A stretch of 58,433 nt of DNA from NCBI RefSeq assembly GCF_009674765.1, contig NZ_WKKF01000018.1, positions 1 to 58,433 on the forward strand. Direction: 5' to 3'. The DNA comes from Metabacillus idriensis. GTDB lineage: Bacteria; Bacillota; Bacilli; Bacillales; Bacillaceae. A program made the translations under genes and the position numbers. A model generated the notes under the pieces. That model had not been told where the DNA came from. It made no database searches and was given only the letters and a program-made list of their open reading frames with translations. Of this stretch, positions 8,242-17,007 are shown one piece after another. Every line of letters begins with the position of its first letter. Position 1 is the first letter of the stretch.

Positions 8242-9702
8242 ATGGTAACAGTAAAAAACAAGACTATTACAGTGCAAAACTACATTGGAGGTAATTGGGT
8301 ACCTTCATCTAAAAATCAGACTTATAATAGAGAAAACCCAGCAAATATTGAAGAAACCGTGTCAATTTGTCCAAGTTCAACAACAGATGACGCCAATCAT
8401 GCAATCGAAGCGGCTCACGAAGCTTTCAAAACATGGTCACAAGTTCCTGCAATAAGCCGTGCTAAATATCTTTATAAATTTGCCGATCTATTAGAATCAC
8501 ATAAGGATGAAGTTGCAGAACTTTTAACAAGGGAACAAGGGAAGCCACTTAGTGAATCTTTAGGAGAGGTAAATAAAACGATTGGTGAAGTCCGTTATAC
8601 AGCTGGTGAAGCATCAAGGCTGTCTGGAGAAACATTGCCGAGTGAACGTGAAAACGTTCAAATTCGAACTGTGCGTGTTCCAAAGGGAGTAATCGCAGCC
8701 ATTTCACCGTGGAATTTTCCATTAGTAACACCATTAAGAAAAATTGCACCAGCGCTTTCAGCGGGTAATACAGTCGTGTTCAAGCCAGCTAGCATAACAG
8801 GCGCAATGGGCGCTAAAATAACTGAACTATTTGAAAAAACAGGTTTGCCGCCTGGTGTTTTAAACTTAATTATTGGTTCTGGCAGATCTGTTGGAAATCA
8901 AATTGTTAATCACCCAAAAGTAAGAGGAATTACATTTACAGGTTCAACGGAGGTAGGTTCAAGTATTTACCAACTGGCATCTAAACGTTTAGTAGAAGTT
9001 CAGCTAGAAATGGGTGGGAAGAACGCGGCTATCATTTATGACTACCCAGATGTAGAAGGAGCGGTTACACAAATCGTTGGAGCTGCTTTTGCTGCAGCAG
9101 GGCAAAGATGTACCTCTATCAGCAGAATTATTATTAATGAAAGAGATGCAGACCGCGTATATGCCGCACTTAAAGAAAAAGCTGAAGAATATGTTATTGG
9201 AGATGGGCTCGAAAGTAATACTACGATGGGTCCTCTTGTGTCTAAAGATCAGTTGATTACAACGCAGAAATATGTAGAAATCGGTCATGAAGAAGGTGCT
9301 ACACTGCTTACTGGAGGAGAAATAAAAATTCAAGAAAAAGATGGCTACTACTTCCGGCCGACGATCTTTACAAATGTAAAATCAAATTCAAGACTTGCCA
9401 AAGAAGAAATTTTTGGTCCTGTCCTTTCTATAATGACTGCAGACAGCTTTACTGAAGCAATAGAAATTATGAATGACAGCGAGTATGGACTTGCTGCTTC
9501 TTGCTTTACAAAAAATAAAGATTATGCAGATCAGTTTGTTGCACAAGCAGAAGCTGGAATGATACACATAAACAACGGAACCATTAGTGAATCGCATGTA
9601 CCATTTGGCGGGATGAAAGCTTCTGCTGTTGGCCCTTACTCAATTGGAAGTACGGCAAAGGATTTCTTTACGGATTTAAAAGTCATTTATAATGCCAATT
9701 AA
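8242..9702 (+). CDS. NAD-dependent aldehyde dehydrogenase (succinate-semialdehyde DH-like)
   Basis: A 486-residue ALDH with all catalytic features: ISPWNFPL, the KPAS cofactor segment, GSTEVG, the general base in LEMGGKNAAI, the nucleophile Cys in GQRCTS and EEIFGPVLSI. Its nearest recognisable class is succinate-semialdehyde/glycolaldehyde dehydrogenase. The start is the ATG at 8242, 5 nt after AGGTGA; a GTG at 8233 overlaps the ribosome site. It acts directly after the Fe-alcohol dehydrogenase. Confidence 0.93.
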   Translation: MVTVKNKTITVQNYIGGNWVPSSKNQTYNRENPANIEETVSICPSSTTDDANHAIEAAHEAFKTWSQVPAISRAKYLYKFADLLESHKDEVAELLTREQGKPLSESLGEVNKTIGEVRYTAGEASRLSGETLPSERENVQIRTVRVPKGVIAAISPWNFPLVTPLRKIAPALSAGNTVVFKPASITGAMGAKITELFEKTGLPPGVLNLIIGSGRSVGNQIVNHPKVRGITFTGSTEVGSSIYQLASKRLVEVQLEMGGKNAAIIYDYPDVEGAVTQIVGAAFAAAGQRCTSISRIIINERDADRVYAALKEKAEEYVIGDGLESNTTMGPLVSKDQLITTQKYVEIGHEEGATLLTGGEIKIQEKDGYYFRPTIFTNVKSNSRLAKEEIFGPVLSIMTADSFTEAIEIMNDSEYGLAASCFTKNKDYADQFVAQAEAGMIHINNGTISESHVPFGGMKASAVGPYSIGSTAKDFFTDLKVIYNAN

Positions 9703-9778
9703 TAGGAATCTATATAGAAAGTGTCATAAACATTTATCTGGCAGAAGAGCAGAATATTAGAAGTTTTATGAGTTTTTA

Positions 9779-9790
9779 ATTATCGATAAT
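9779..9790 (+). promoter_or_regulatory. GntR operator upstream of the acyl-CoA dehydrogenase gene
   Basis: A perfect ATTATCGATAAT lies 33 bp before the ATG at 9824, in the only sizeable gap (121 bp) between the ALDH and acyl-CoA dehydrogenase genes. It implies a second, co-regulated promoter for the 9824-16854 operon. I did not find a convincing -35/-10 pair. Confidence 0.75.
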
Positions 9791-9823
9791 ATATGATATT
9801 TTTCAGAAAGGAAGGGTATTTAT

Positions 9824-10963
9824 ATGGCAATTACAGAAGCCCAACAAGATTGGAAAGACGTAGCACGCAATTTCGCGAAAAATAAATTAAATCCTGCTGC
9901 AAAGTGGCTAGAAGGCGAAGAGTTTTGGAGTAATTCAAAAAAATTAGCAGATCATGGTTTTTTAGGCTTAACCCTCCCGGAAGAATACGGGGGGATGAAT
10001 CTTGATTTATTTGAAGCATTACTAATCATTGAAGAACTTTGCCGAGTATGTCCTACAAGTGGGCGCCATGCTTATCATGCCAGTATGGGGATTGCTTCCT
10101 TCATTAATCACTTAGGAAATGAGAATCAGAAAAATAAATATCTGCCGCAAGTCACTTCAGGAACACTTTTTGTTGCGCTTGGAATGAGTGAGCCAGAAGC
10201 AGGAAGCGCTGCAACAGATATGACAACAACTGCTATTGACGAAGGTGATCATTACCGTTTAAACGGATCGAAAGTGTTTATCAGTGACGCTCATCTTGCT
10301 GACTTGTTTGTAGTATATGCTCGTTTTGGTAATTCAGGCCGTACCTCAGATATAGGTGCAATTCTTGTTGAACGTGGAACACAGGGCTTCACAATTGGTC
10401 CGCACGAAGAAAATATGAGCGGTGAAATACAATGTACACTTTATTTTGAAGATGCAATTGTACCAAAGGAAAATGTTCTTGTTACAGAGAATGCCTTCAA
10501 AAAATTAATGGGCGTATATAACGGTGTACGCTTAGGATTTTTAGCACAAACGCTTGGGATTACTCAAGCTGCATTTGATCGAACAATTGAGCACGTAAAA
10601 CAGCGGAAACAGTTTGGCAAAGACATTGCAGAGTTTCAAGGGTTACAATGGATGATTTCTGATATGTATGTTGAGTTAGAAGCAGCTCGCACACTTCTAT
10701 ACCGCGCAGCAGAGGCTGCATCAGATAATAAGCCTGATAAAAACGCAGTAAGTGTTGCAAAAATCTTTGTGGCTGAAGCATCTCAACGCATCACAGATAC
10801 TTGTATCCAGCTTCACGGGGGATATGGATATTCAAAACAATATCCACTTGAATGGTACTACCGCTGTGTACGTGCTGCTTCAATTGCAGGAGGTACACTG
10901 CAAGTTCACAAAACAATGCTTGCTTCAAGCGTACTAGAAAGAAGATTCGATCAGCGAGGATAA
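9824..10963 (+). CDS. Acyl-CoA dehydrogenase family protein with altered active site
   Basis: A 379-residue ACAD with the complete fold: N-terminal helices, LGMSEPEAGSAATDM flavin segment, RKQFGKDIAEFQGLQWMISDM, and C-terminal LHGGYGYSKQYPLEW. The usual C-terminal catalytic Glu (IYEGT) is replaced: the sequence reads SIAGGT, putting Gly at about residue 356. The alternative base used by isovaleryl-CoA and long-chain enzymes also seems absent (NGVRLGF). It may use a different base or act as a reductase or non-redox enzyme. It starts after GGAAGG with the regulon operator in front; EtfAB is the likely partner. Confidence 0.9.
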   Translation: MAITEAQQDWKDVARNFAKNKLNPAAKWLEGEEFWSNSKKLADHGFLGLTLPEEYGGMNLDLFEALLIIEELCRVCPTSGRHAYHASMGIASFINHLGNENQKNKYLPQVTSGTLFVALGMSEPEAGSAATDMTTTAIDEGDHYRLNGSKVFISDAHLADLFVVYARFGNSGRTSDIGAILVERGTQGFTIGPHEENMSGEIQCTLYFEDAIVPKENVLVTENAFKKLMGVYNGVRLGFLAQTLGITQAAFDRTIEHVKQRKQFGKDIAEFQGLQWMISDMYVELEAARTLLYRAAEAASDNKPDKNAVSVAKIFVAEASQRITDTCIQLHGGYGYSKQYPLEWYYRCVRAASIAGGTLQVHKTMLASSVLERRFDQRG

Positions 10964-11025
10964 TGAACCACTAATTATACGAGTAACCAACTATTGATTT
11001 CAATGAAATTGGGAGGTCTTTGAGA

Positions 11026-12621
11026 ATGGGGACAACATCTCATTATAAAAAAAGCAAGTCCAAGGTCATTTCCGCGGAAGAAGCAGTGAACAGAATTCCG
11101 AACGAAGCAACAATAACGATAGGAGGTCTTATCTCCATTCTCTGCCCGGAGAAAGTTTTGTCTGCCTTGGGTGAGCGGTATGTAAAAACAGCCGAACCAA
11201 AAAATCTGACTGTCGTTACCCCTGTCAGGGTAGGGTGGGATCCGGAAAGAAGCACTGGACTTGAACATGTTGCGTATAAAGGGATGCTAAAAAGACTTGT
11301 AAGCGGCAGTTTCAATGTCAAAGAGAGTCCAAATTTAACAGATATGATTCGGAACAATGAAATTGAAGCTTATAACTTTTCTATGGGAACACTTTTCCAG
11401 CTTATCCGATGCATTGCAGGTGGACATCCAGGATTGCTTACCACAGCAGGGTTACATACTTATGTTGATCCGAGATATGATGGCGGCCGTTTAAACAATT
11501 TAACGAAGGCCACTCTAAATCAAATCCTTGAACTTAATGGAGAAGAGCTTCTATTTTATCCGTCCTTTCCAATTGATGTTGCAATTATCAGAGGGACGAC
11601 CGCAGATGAAGATGGAAATATTACGCTGGAGGAAGAGCCAGCTACTCTTAGCGGACTTGAAATGGCAATGGCTGCGAAAGCTAGCGGCGGCTATGTTATT
11701 GCACAAGTAAAACGTGTAACGAAAAATAATACCCTTCATCCGAGGTCAGTTGAGATTCCTGGTATTTTCGTAGATGCAATTGTTGTCGATGAGGAACAAA
11801 CACAGAGCCTATTGCCGGGATATGAACCAAGCTGGACAGGAGAAATCAGAAAACCGATGAGCCAATTATGCAATCCTCTATCACTCGATGTTAAAAAAGT
11901 TATTCTCCAAAGAGCTGCAGAAGAAATTGAACCAGGCATGACGGTAAACCTAGGGGTAGGTATTCCTGTTGATTTGCCTCAGCTAGCAATTGAGCAAAAT
12001 TTCTTTAAGGACATTACATTTTCCTTGGAGCATGGAGCTATTGGAGGAGTGCCGATGGGTGTAGAAGTGTTCGGTGCACATATAAACCCTGATGCATTTG
12101 TTACATCTACGCAAACCTTTGATTTCTATCAAAGCGGAGGACTTTCAGCTACATTGCTTGGCTTTGCCCAAATTGATGGTTCAGGGAACGTCAATGTGAG
12201 TAAATTTAATGGTATCTATAGAGGCTCAGGAGGTTTTATTGATATCACACATAAAACGCCAAAGATTCTTTATTGCGGGACATTAACAAGCGGCGGCTTA
12301 AAAATATCTATAGCAGATGGACAGTTGAAGATTGAACAGGAAGGCAGACACAAGAAGTTTGTAGAAGCCATTGAACATATGACGTTCAATGCAGCTCAGG
12401 CGATCAAAAAAGGGCAAGAAGTTCTGTATATTACAGAGCGCTGTGTTTTCAGATTAGAGGAAGATGGCATACATCTAATAGAACATGCACCGGGAATTGA
12501 TGTAGAAAAGGATATTTTAAAAAATGTAGATTTCAAAGTAACGATTTCTCCTGATTTAAGAGAAATGAAGTCTAATTATTTCATGGAATCTGCCACTAAG
12601 ACATTTATGGAAAGGGTGTAA
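11026..12621 (+). CDS. Acetate/propionate CoA-transferase family protein (Pct/YdiF-like)
   Basis: A 531-residue fused family I CoA-transferase. The N-half carries the glycine-rich loop ATITIGGLISILCPEKV and the C-half the second loop GMTVNLGVGIPVDLP and the catalytic Glu in SLEHGAIGGVP, followed by the FDFYQSGGLSATLLG segment. It moves CoA from a donor such as acetyl-CoA to a short acid through a glutamyl-CoA thioester. The start is the ATG at 11026, 8 nt after GGGAGGT. It follows the acyl-CoA dehydrogenase, so it probably makes that enzyme's substrate. Confidence 0.93.
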   Translation: MGTTSHYKKSKSKVISAEEAVNRIPNEATITIGGLISILCPEKVLSALGERYVKTAEPKNLTVVTPVRVGWDPERSTGLEHVAYKGMLKRLVSGSFNVKESPNLTDMIRNNEIEAYNFSMGTLFQLIRCIAGGHPGLLTTAGLHTYVDPRYDGGRLNNLTKATLNQILELNGEELLFYPSFPIDVAIIRGTTADEDGNITLEEEPATLSGLEMAMAAKASGGYVIAQVKRVTKNNTLHPRSVEIPGIFVDAIVVDEEQTQSLLPGYEPSWTGEIRKPMSQLCNPLSLDVKKVILQRAAEEIEPGMTVNLGVGIPVDLPQLAIEQNFFKDITFSLEHGAIGGVPMGVEVFGAHINPDAFVTSTQTFDFYQSGGLSATLLGFAQIDGSGNVNVSKFNGIYRGSGGFIDITHKTPKILYCGTLTSGGLKISIADGQLKIEQEGRHKKFVEAIEHMTFNAAQAIKKGQEVLYITERCVFRLEEDGIHLIEHAPGIDVEKDILKNVDFKVTISPDLREMKSNYFMESATKTFMERV

Positions 12622-12625
12622 TAGA

Positions 12626-14377
12626 TTGTCACAATATAATGTTGACAGAATAATTGAAACAGATGTACTAGTAGTCGGAGGAGGCGGAGCAGCAGCTAGG
12701 GCTGCTTTATCTTCAGTAGAGGCGGGGGCAGAAGTACGTGTAGCTGTAAAATCAAAATGGCTTGGAGGCGGTTCTACTGCAACTGCATTTTCTGAATTGC
12801 TTGCGATTGCTGCTGCCATTGGGCACGGAGATGAGCGTGATCACCCTGAAATCCACTATGAAGATACACTTGATGCAGGAAAAGGATTTATTGATCCGGA
12901 GCTTGTTTGGACACTTGCCTCGGAAGTTCCAGATCGAATAAAAGACCTTATTGATATAGGATTAAATTTTGATAAACAAGAAAACGGTAAATTAGTGCAA
13001 GGTATGAGTGATTTTGCAACTTATCCAAGAACATGCCGTGTAAATGGCGTAACAGCTCGGCATATCCTTGTTGCTCTTTCAAAACAGATTAAAAAAAATG
13101 GAGTTCCGATTGATGAACAAATGTCAGTTTTCAAATTAGTTACAGACGAAAACAAAAACATTTCAGGGGCACTTGCAGTAAACCATGAAACAAACGAACT
13201 GATCCTATACAAAGCTCCATCTGTTATCCTAGCCTGCGGCGGAGCTCAACATGTATATAAATACGCAGTAGGAACAGCTGAAATGGTTGGTAACGGATAT
13301 GCAATGGCCTATGAACTGGGTGTTCCTTTAATCAATATGGAATTTATTCAAATCGGACCAGGAGCAATTAAACCTTCTATTACATTACTTTCAGGTCCAG
13401 TTTGGAAAACGAAGCCAATTCTTAAGAACAATAAAGGTGAAGAAATTTTCTCTAAACATGTTCCTTCGCATATAGATATTGATAATGTTTACAAGAAAAA
13501 AGTCTTTCCATTTACTATTTCAAGCGATGCGTATTACTTTGATACATCTATCCAGAAAGAAATGGAAGCGAATCCTGCACCAAACGGAGGAGTATGGGCT
13601 AATTTACCGCCTGGATCTGAAAAAATTGTGGAACAAAAAATCCCAAAAACAAGCGGTGTATTAAAAGCAAAAGGAATTGATATTCTTAAAGATAAGTTTG
13701 AAGTAGCACTTATTGCTCAATGCATGAATGGGGGCGCATTAATTGAGTCTCCAGATGGTACAACAAAAGTTCCTGGATTGTTCATTGCTGGAGAAACAGC
13801 AGGAGGACTTCGAGGTCCAGACCGTCCAGGAGGGAATTCCTTAGCTGAAGGACAGGTTTTTGGTCACCGCACAGGGAAAGCAGCTGCTGCATACGCGAAA
13901 CAACAGATTCAGACCAGTGATGTTGAAAGCAAAGCAAAAACTTTATTAGCTGAGGTATTTGATTGGATAAAAATGAGTACAGGAACAAAGAACCTAAATG
14001 AAGCCTCTAAGAATTTAAAAGATAATATGTATAAAAACTGTCTAATCATCCGTAATGAAAAACGGTTAAATGAAGCGTTGGAACTTATAAACGACCTTGA
14101 AAAAGACCTTGAATCAGGAGAATTTAAGCTTGGTGAAGAGGACTTCGCTGCTGCTATTGATTTTAAACATATGCTCATTACTGCGAAGTCCATTGTGATT
14201 TCCGCCCAAGCCAGGAAAGAAAGCAGAAGCTGTCACTTTCGAGAAGATTATCCGGAAAAGGATGATTCAAATTGGATCAAAAGTATTTATGTTGTAAATG
14301 AAAATAATGAAATGAAACTAAAAACAAAAAATTGGCCAGGACAGCGAAAAGAAAAAAGAAATGAAGTTAACATATGA
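12626..14377 (+). CDS. FAD-dependent oxidoreductase, FrdA/SdhA/AprA-like
   Basis: A 583-residue flavoprotein that starts at TTG, 7 nt after AAAGGGTG. The N-terminal Rossmann motif is VLVVGGGGAAARAA (about residues 14-27). The GPDRPGGNSLAEGQVFG segment and the C-terminal KESRSCHFREDYPEKDD match fumarate reductase/succinate dehydrogenase and adenylylsulfate reductase flavoproteins. It lacks the His that covalently binds FAD in SdhA, and no iron-sulfur or membrane partner is nearby, so it probably acts as a soluble oxidoreductase on a dicarboxylate-like or CoA-linked intermediate. The substrate is unknown. It overlaps the next gene by 4 bp (ATGA). Confidence 0.85.
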   Translation: MSQYNVDRIIETDVLVVGGGGAAARAALSSVEAGAEVRVAVKSKWLGGGSTATAFSELLAIAAAIGHGDERDHPEIHYEDTLDAGKGFIDPELVWTLASEVPDRIKDLIDIGLNFDKQENGKLVQGMSDFATYPRTCRVNGVTARHILVALSKQIKKNGVPIDEQMSVFKLVTDENKNISGALAVNHETNELILYKAPSVILACGGAQHVYKYAVGTAEMVGNGYAMAYELGVPLINMEFIQIGPGAIKPSITLLSGPVWKTKPILKNNKGEEIFSKHVPSHIDIDNVYKKKVFPFTISSDAYYFDTSIQKEMEANPAPNGGVWANLPPGSEKIVEQKIPKTSGVLKAKGIDILKDKFEVALIAQCMNGGALIESPDGTTKVPGLFIAGETAGGLRGPDRPGGNSLAEGQVFGHRTGKAAAAYAKQQIQTSDVESKAKTLLAEVFDWIKMSTGTKNLNEASKNLKDNMYKNCLIIRNEKRLNEALELINDLEKDLESGEFKLGEEDFAAAIDFKHMLITAKSIVISAQARKESRSCHFREDYPEKDDSNWIKSIYVVNENNEMKLKTKNWPGQRKEKRNEVNI

Positions 14378-15147
14378 AGGTAAAAGTCACCGTTTGCGAC
14401 AGAATTGCTCAAGTTCAATTCGATTCGCCTCCATTAAATTTACTTTCTAATAAAGCAAAATGTGAGATCAAGGATCTTTTTCAATCGTTAGGAGCAGATA
14501 AAGATGTTAGCGTTATTCTTTTTGAATCCACTGGAGAGCATTTTTGCTGTGGTGCGGACTTGAAAGAATTTCCTGATAGAATCAAGAATAATGAAAGTGA
14601 AAAAGCATGGATTGAGGGACATGAAATGCTTCAGGCGATTATGAACACACCTCAGCCTACTATTGCTTGCGTACACGGAAACGCACTCGGGGGAGGGGCA
14701 GAGTTAGCTAGTGCATTTGATATAAGGCTGTTTGCACATGATGTTATTTTTGGCTATCCGGAAATAACTCGAACTGTATATCCTGGCAATGGCGGATTTG
14801 AACGGTTAATTCAGCTTTGCGGAAAAGCGAACGCACTTTATCTGTTATTAACAGGTGAAAGAATGAAGGCGTCCGATATGCTGCGGATGGGAATAGCCAA
14901 TAAAATTGTTGAGAGAGATCAACTGAAGAAAGAGGGAAAGAAAGTAGCAGAGCTTCTTGCCTCCTATTCTTTTACAACCGTTAAAACAATTAAACAAGCT
15001 ATGAAAGATTACAAAAATGCTGAACAATTTTACCAAAAAGGAATGGACTACTTTTCTGCCCTTCATCAGACAGAACATATCAAAGAATCACTCAATGCTT
15101 TTTTTGAAAAAAGAAAGCCTGTGTACCACCAAAAATTAAAAGATTGA
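14374..15147 (+). CDS. Enoyl-CoA hydratase/isomerase family protein
   Basis: A 257-residue crotonase. Oxyanion-hole residues lie in FCCGADLKEF and GNALGGGAELASAFDI, and both acidic positions used by true hydratases are present (GGGAE and FGYPEI), so hydration of an enoyl-CoA is plausible. It is translationally coupled to the flavoprotein gene before it. It is expected to act on the product of the acyl-CoA dehydrogenase. Confidence 0.9.
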   Translation: MKVKVTVCDRIAQVQFDSPPLNLLSNKAKCEIKDLFQSLGADKDVSVILFESTGEHFCCGADLKEFPDRIKNNESEKAWIEGHEMLQAIMNTPQPTIACVHGNALGGGAELASAFDIRLFAHDVIFGYPEITRTVYPGNGGFERLIQLCGKANALYLLLTGERMKASDMLRMGIANKIVERDQLKKEGKKVAELLASYSFTTVKTIKQAMKDYKNAEQFYQKGMDYFSALHQTEHIKESLNAFFEKRKPVYHQKLKD

Positions 15148-15167
15148 TAAGAAATGAGGGTTGTAAT

Positions 15168-15878
15168 ATGAGCTTAGGATTTAGGGTGCTATCCGTTGAA
15201 AAACGTCTTAGCAAAGAGATAGTTGAGCAGTTTAGGCATATTGTTACGCCTCATATCAGCGATAATATGGGACGAATGATAGCAGCAGGTTGTGAATTAA
15301 GACCTTATCATAAAGAAGGTAAGCTTGTCGGAACAGCGCTTACAGTGAAAACAAGACCAGGTGATAACCTGCTGGTTCACAAGGCTATAGATATAGCTGA
15401 GCCTGGTGATATTATCGTTGTCGATGCTGGTGGTGATATAACAAATGCAATTGTTGGAGAAATTATGAAAAAAATTGCTGAAAAAAAAGGGATTGCCGGG
15501 TTTATTATAAACGGCGCAATCCGTGATGCAGCAGCATTCAAAAACGATACTTTTCCAGTTTACGCAAAAGGTGTAACGCATCGAGGTCCCTATAAAGATG
15601 GCCCTGGAGAGGTGAATGTGCCAATTTCCATTGGAGGAATGCTGATTAATCCAGGTGATCTTATTGTAGGCGATGAGGATGGACTTGTTGTCGTACCACA
15701 GGCTGAAGTCGAAGAAATTCTGAAAAAAGCAAATAACATGGCCTCAAATGAAGTGAAAATCTTTGCTGCAATCGAACAAGGGACAGTGGATAGAACATGG
15801 GTAGATAAATTGCTGAATGAAAAGGGCTGTGAACTTCTTGAACCTTCCAAGTCCATAATAAGCAGCAGGGAGCAGTAA
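15168..15878 (+). CDS. RraA-like protein, putative 4-hydroxy-2-oxoacid-type aldolase
   Basis: A 236-residue RraA/HMG-aldolase family protein. It has the active-site loop PGDNLLVHKAI, the metal/substrate motif NGAIRDAAAF (Arg-Asp pair) and GDEDGLVVVP, which in class II HMG/CHA aldolases support pyruvate-forming retro-aldol cleavage. The family also contains RNase E inhibitors, but Gram-positive members in catabolic operons are more likely enzymes. The start is the ATG at 15168, 7 nt after ATGAGGG; the frame extends to a weaker TTG at 15144. It precedes the hydroxyacid dehydrogenase by 1 bp. Confidence 0.85.
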   Translation: MSLGFRVLSVEKRLSKEIVEQFRHIVTPHISDNMGRMIAAGCELRPYHKEGKLVGTALTVKTRPGDNLLVHKAIDIAEPGDIIVVDAGGDITNAIVGEIMKKIAEKKGIAGFIINGAIRDAAAFKNDTFPVYAKGVTHRGPYKDGPGEVNVPISIGGMLINPGDLIVGDEDGLVVVPQAEVEEILKKANNMASNEVKIFAAIEQGTVDRTWVDKLLNEKGCELLEPSKSIISSREQ

Positions 15879-15879
15879 A

Positions 15880-16854
15880 ATGAAACCAAAAATCTATATT
15901 ACACGTAAACTGCCAGATCAAGTTCTTACTCAAGTCTACGAACGGTTTGAAGTAACAATGTGGACAGAAGAAGAAACTCCAGTTCCACGTAATGTGTTGG
16001 AAAAAGAAGTTCAAGATGTTGATGGTTTACTTTGTTTGTTAACCGAAACAATAGACGAACAGTTAATCAAAAAAGCAAAACATTTAAAAATTATTGCTAA
16101 TATGGCTGTTGGCTACAATAATATTGATTTAGATTGTGCCTCAAAGCATGGGATTATGGTAACAAATACCCCTGGTGTTTTGACCGAAACAACAGCTGAT
16201 TTGACATTTGCCATTTTAATGGCAACAGCACGCAGACTTATAGAGGCTTCCAATTATTTGAAGAGTGGTGAATGGAAGACGTGGTCTCCTATGCAGCTCA
16301 CAGGACAGGATGTTTTTGGAGCTACTCTTGGAATCATAGGACTAGGCCGAATTGGAGAAGCATTGGTAAAACGGGCAAAAGGTTTTAATATGAATGTTCT
16401 TTACTTCAACAGAACTCGTAAATATGATAAAGAAAATGAGTTGGGCATCACCTACTCCTCTTTTGAAAATGTTTTAAAGGAATCTGATTTCCTATGCATT
16501 ATGGTCCCTTATACACCAGATACAATAAATCTGATTGGTACCGAAGAGCTTAGATTAATGAAGAAAAGTGCGATTCTTATTAACACAGCAAGAGGTGGAA
16601 TAGTCGACGAACAAGCGCTTTACCATGCACTTAGAAACAATGAGATTTGGGGTGCAGGACTAGATGTCTTCCAAAATGAACCTGTAGCGCTGGACCATCC
16701 ACTTTTAGCATTGCCAAATGTTTTATGCCTTCCACACATAGGAAGTGCAAGTATCTCAACCCGTTTGAAGATGGCTAACCTTGCCTTAACAAATCTACAA
16801 GCTGGTTTATTAGGAGAGGCCCCTCCCAACTTTGTGAACAATTATATTAAATAA
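15880..16854 (+). CDS. D-2-hydroxyacid dehydrogenase (glyoxylate/hydroxypyruvate reductase-like)
   Basis: A 324-residue NAD(P)-dependent enzyme. The Rossmann motif GLGRIG and the catalytic triad are present: Arg in NTARGGIVDE, Glu in FQNEP and His in CLPHIGSAS. It interconverts a 2-oxo acid and a D-2-hydroxy acid. In this position it could reduce a product of RraA cleavage such as glyoxylate, or oxidise a 2-hydroxy acid before cleavage (inference). It is the last enzyme gene of the operon. Confidence 0.92.
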   Translation: MKPKIYITRKLPDQVLTQVYERFEVTMWTEEETPVPRNVLEKEVQDVDGLLCLLTETIDEQLIKKAKHLKIIANMAVGYNNIDLDCASKHGIMVTNTPGVLTETTADLTFAILMATARRLIEASNYLKSGEWKTWSPMQLTGQDVFGATLGIIGLGRIGEALVKRAKGFNMNVLYFNRTRKYDKENELGITYSSFENVLKESDFLCIMVPYTPDTINLIGTEELRLMKKSAILINTARGGIVDEQALYHALRNNEIWGAGLDVFQNEPVALDHPLLALPNVLCLPHIGSASISTRLKMANLALTNLQAGLLGEAPPNFVNNYIK

Positions 16855-16971
16855 ATGTTTCCTAAGAATGCAGTACTCGTAGTACTTTATAATATTATTC
16901 ATCAAGATTCATATTTTTTCACTTGATTTGCCTTGTAATTTTCCCAACATTATACTTAGTAATATTTAAAG

Positions 16972-16983
16972 ATTATCGATGAT
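16972..16983 (+). promoter_or_regulatory. GntR operator upstream of gntR2
   Basis: attatcgatgat differs from the consensus palindrome at one base and lies 24 bp before the gntR2 start. The flanking atatataat resembles the etfB copy. It suggests autoregulation. Confidence 0.65.
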
Positions 16984-17007
16984 ATATAATTCAGATGAGG
17001 TGTAACA

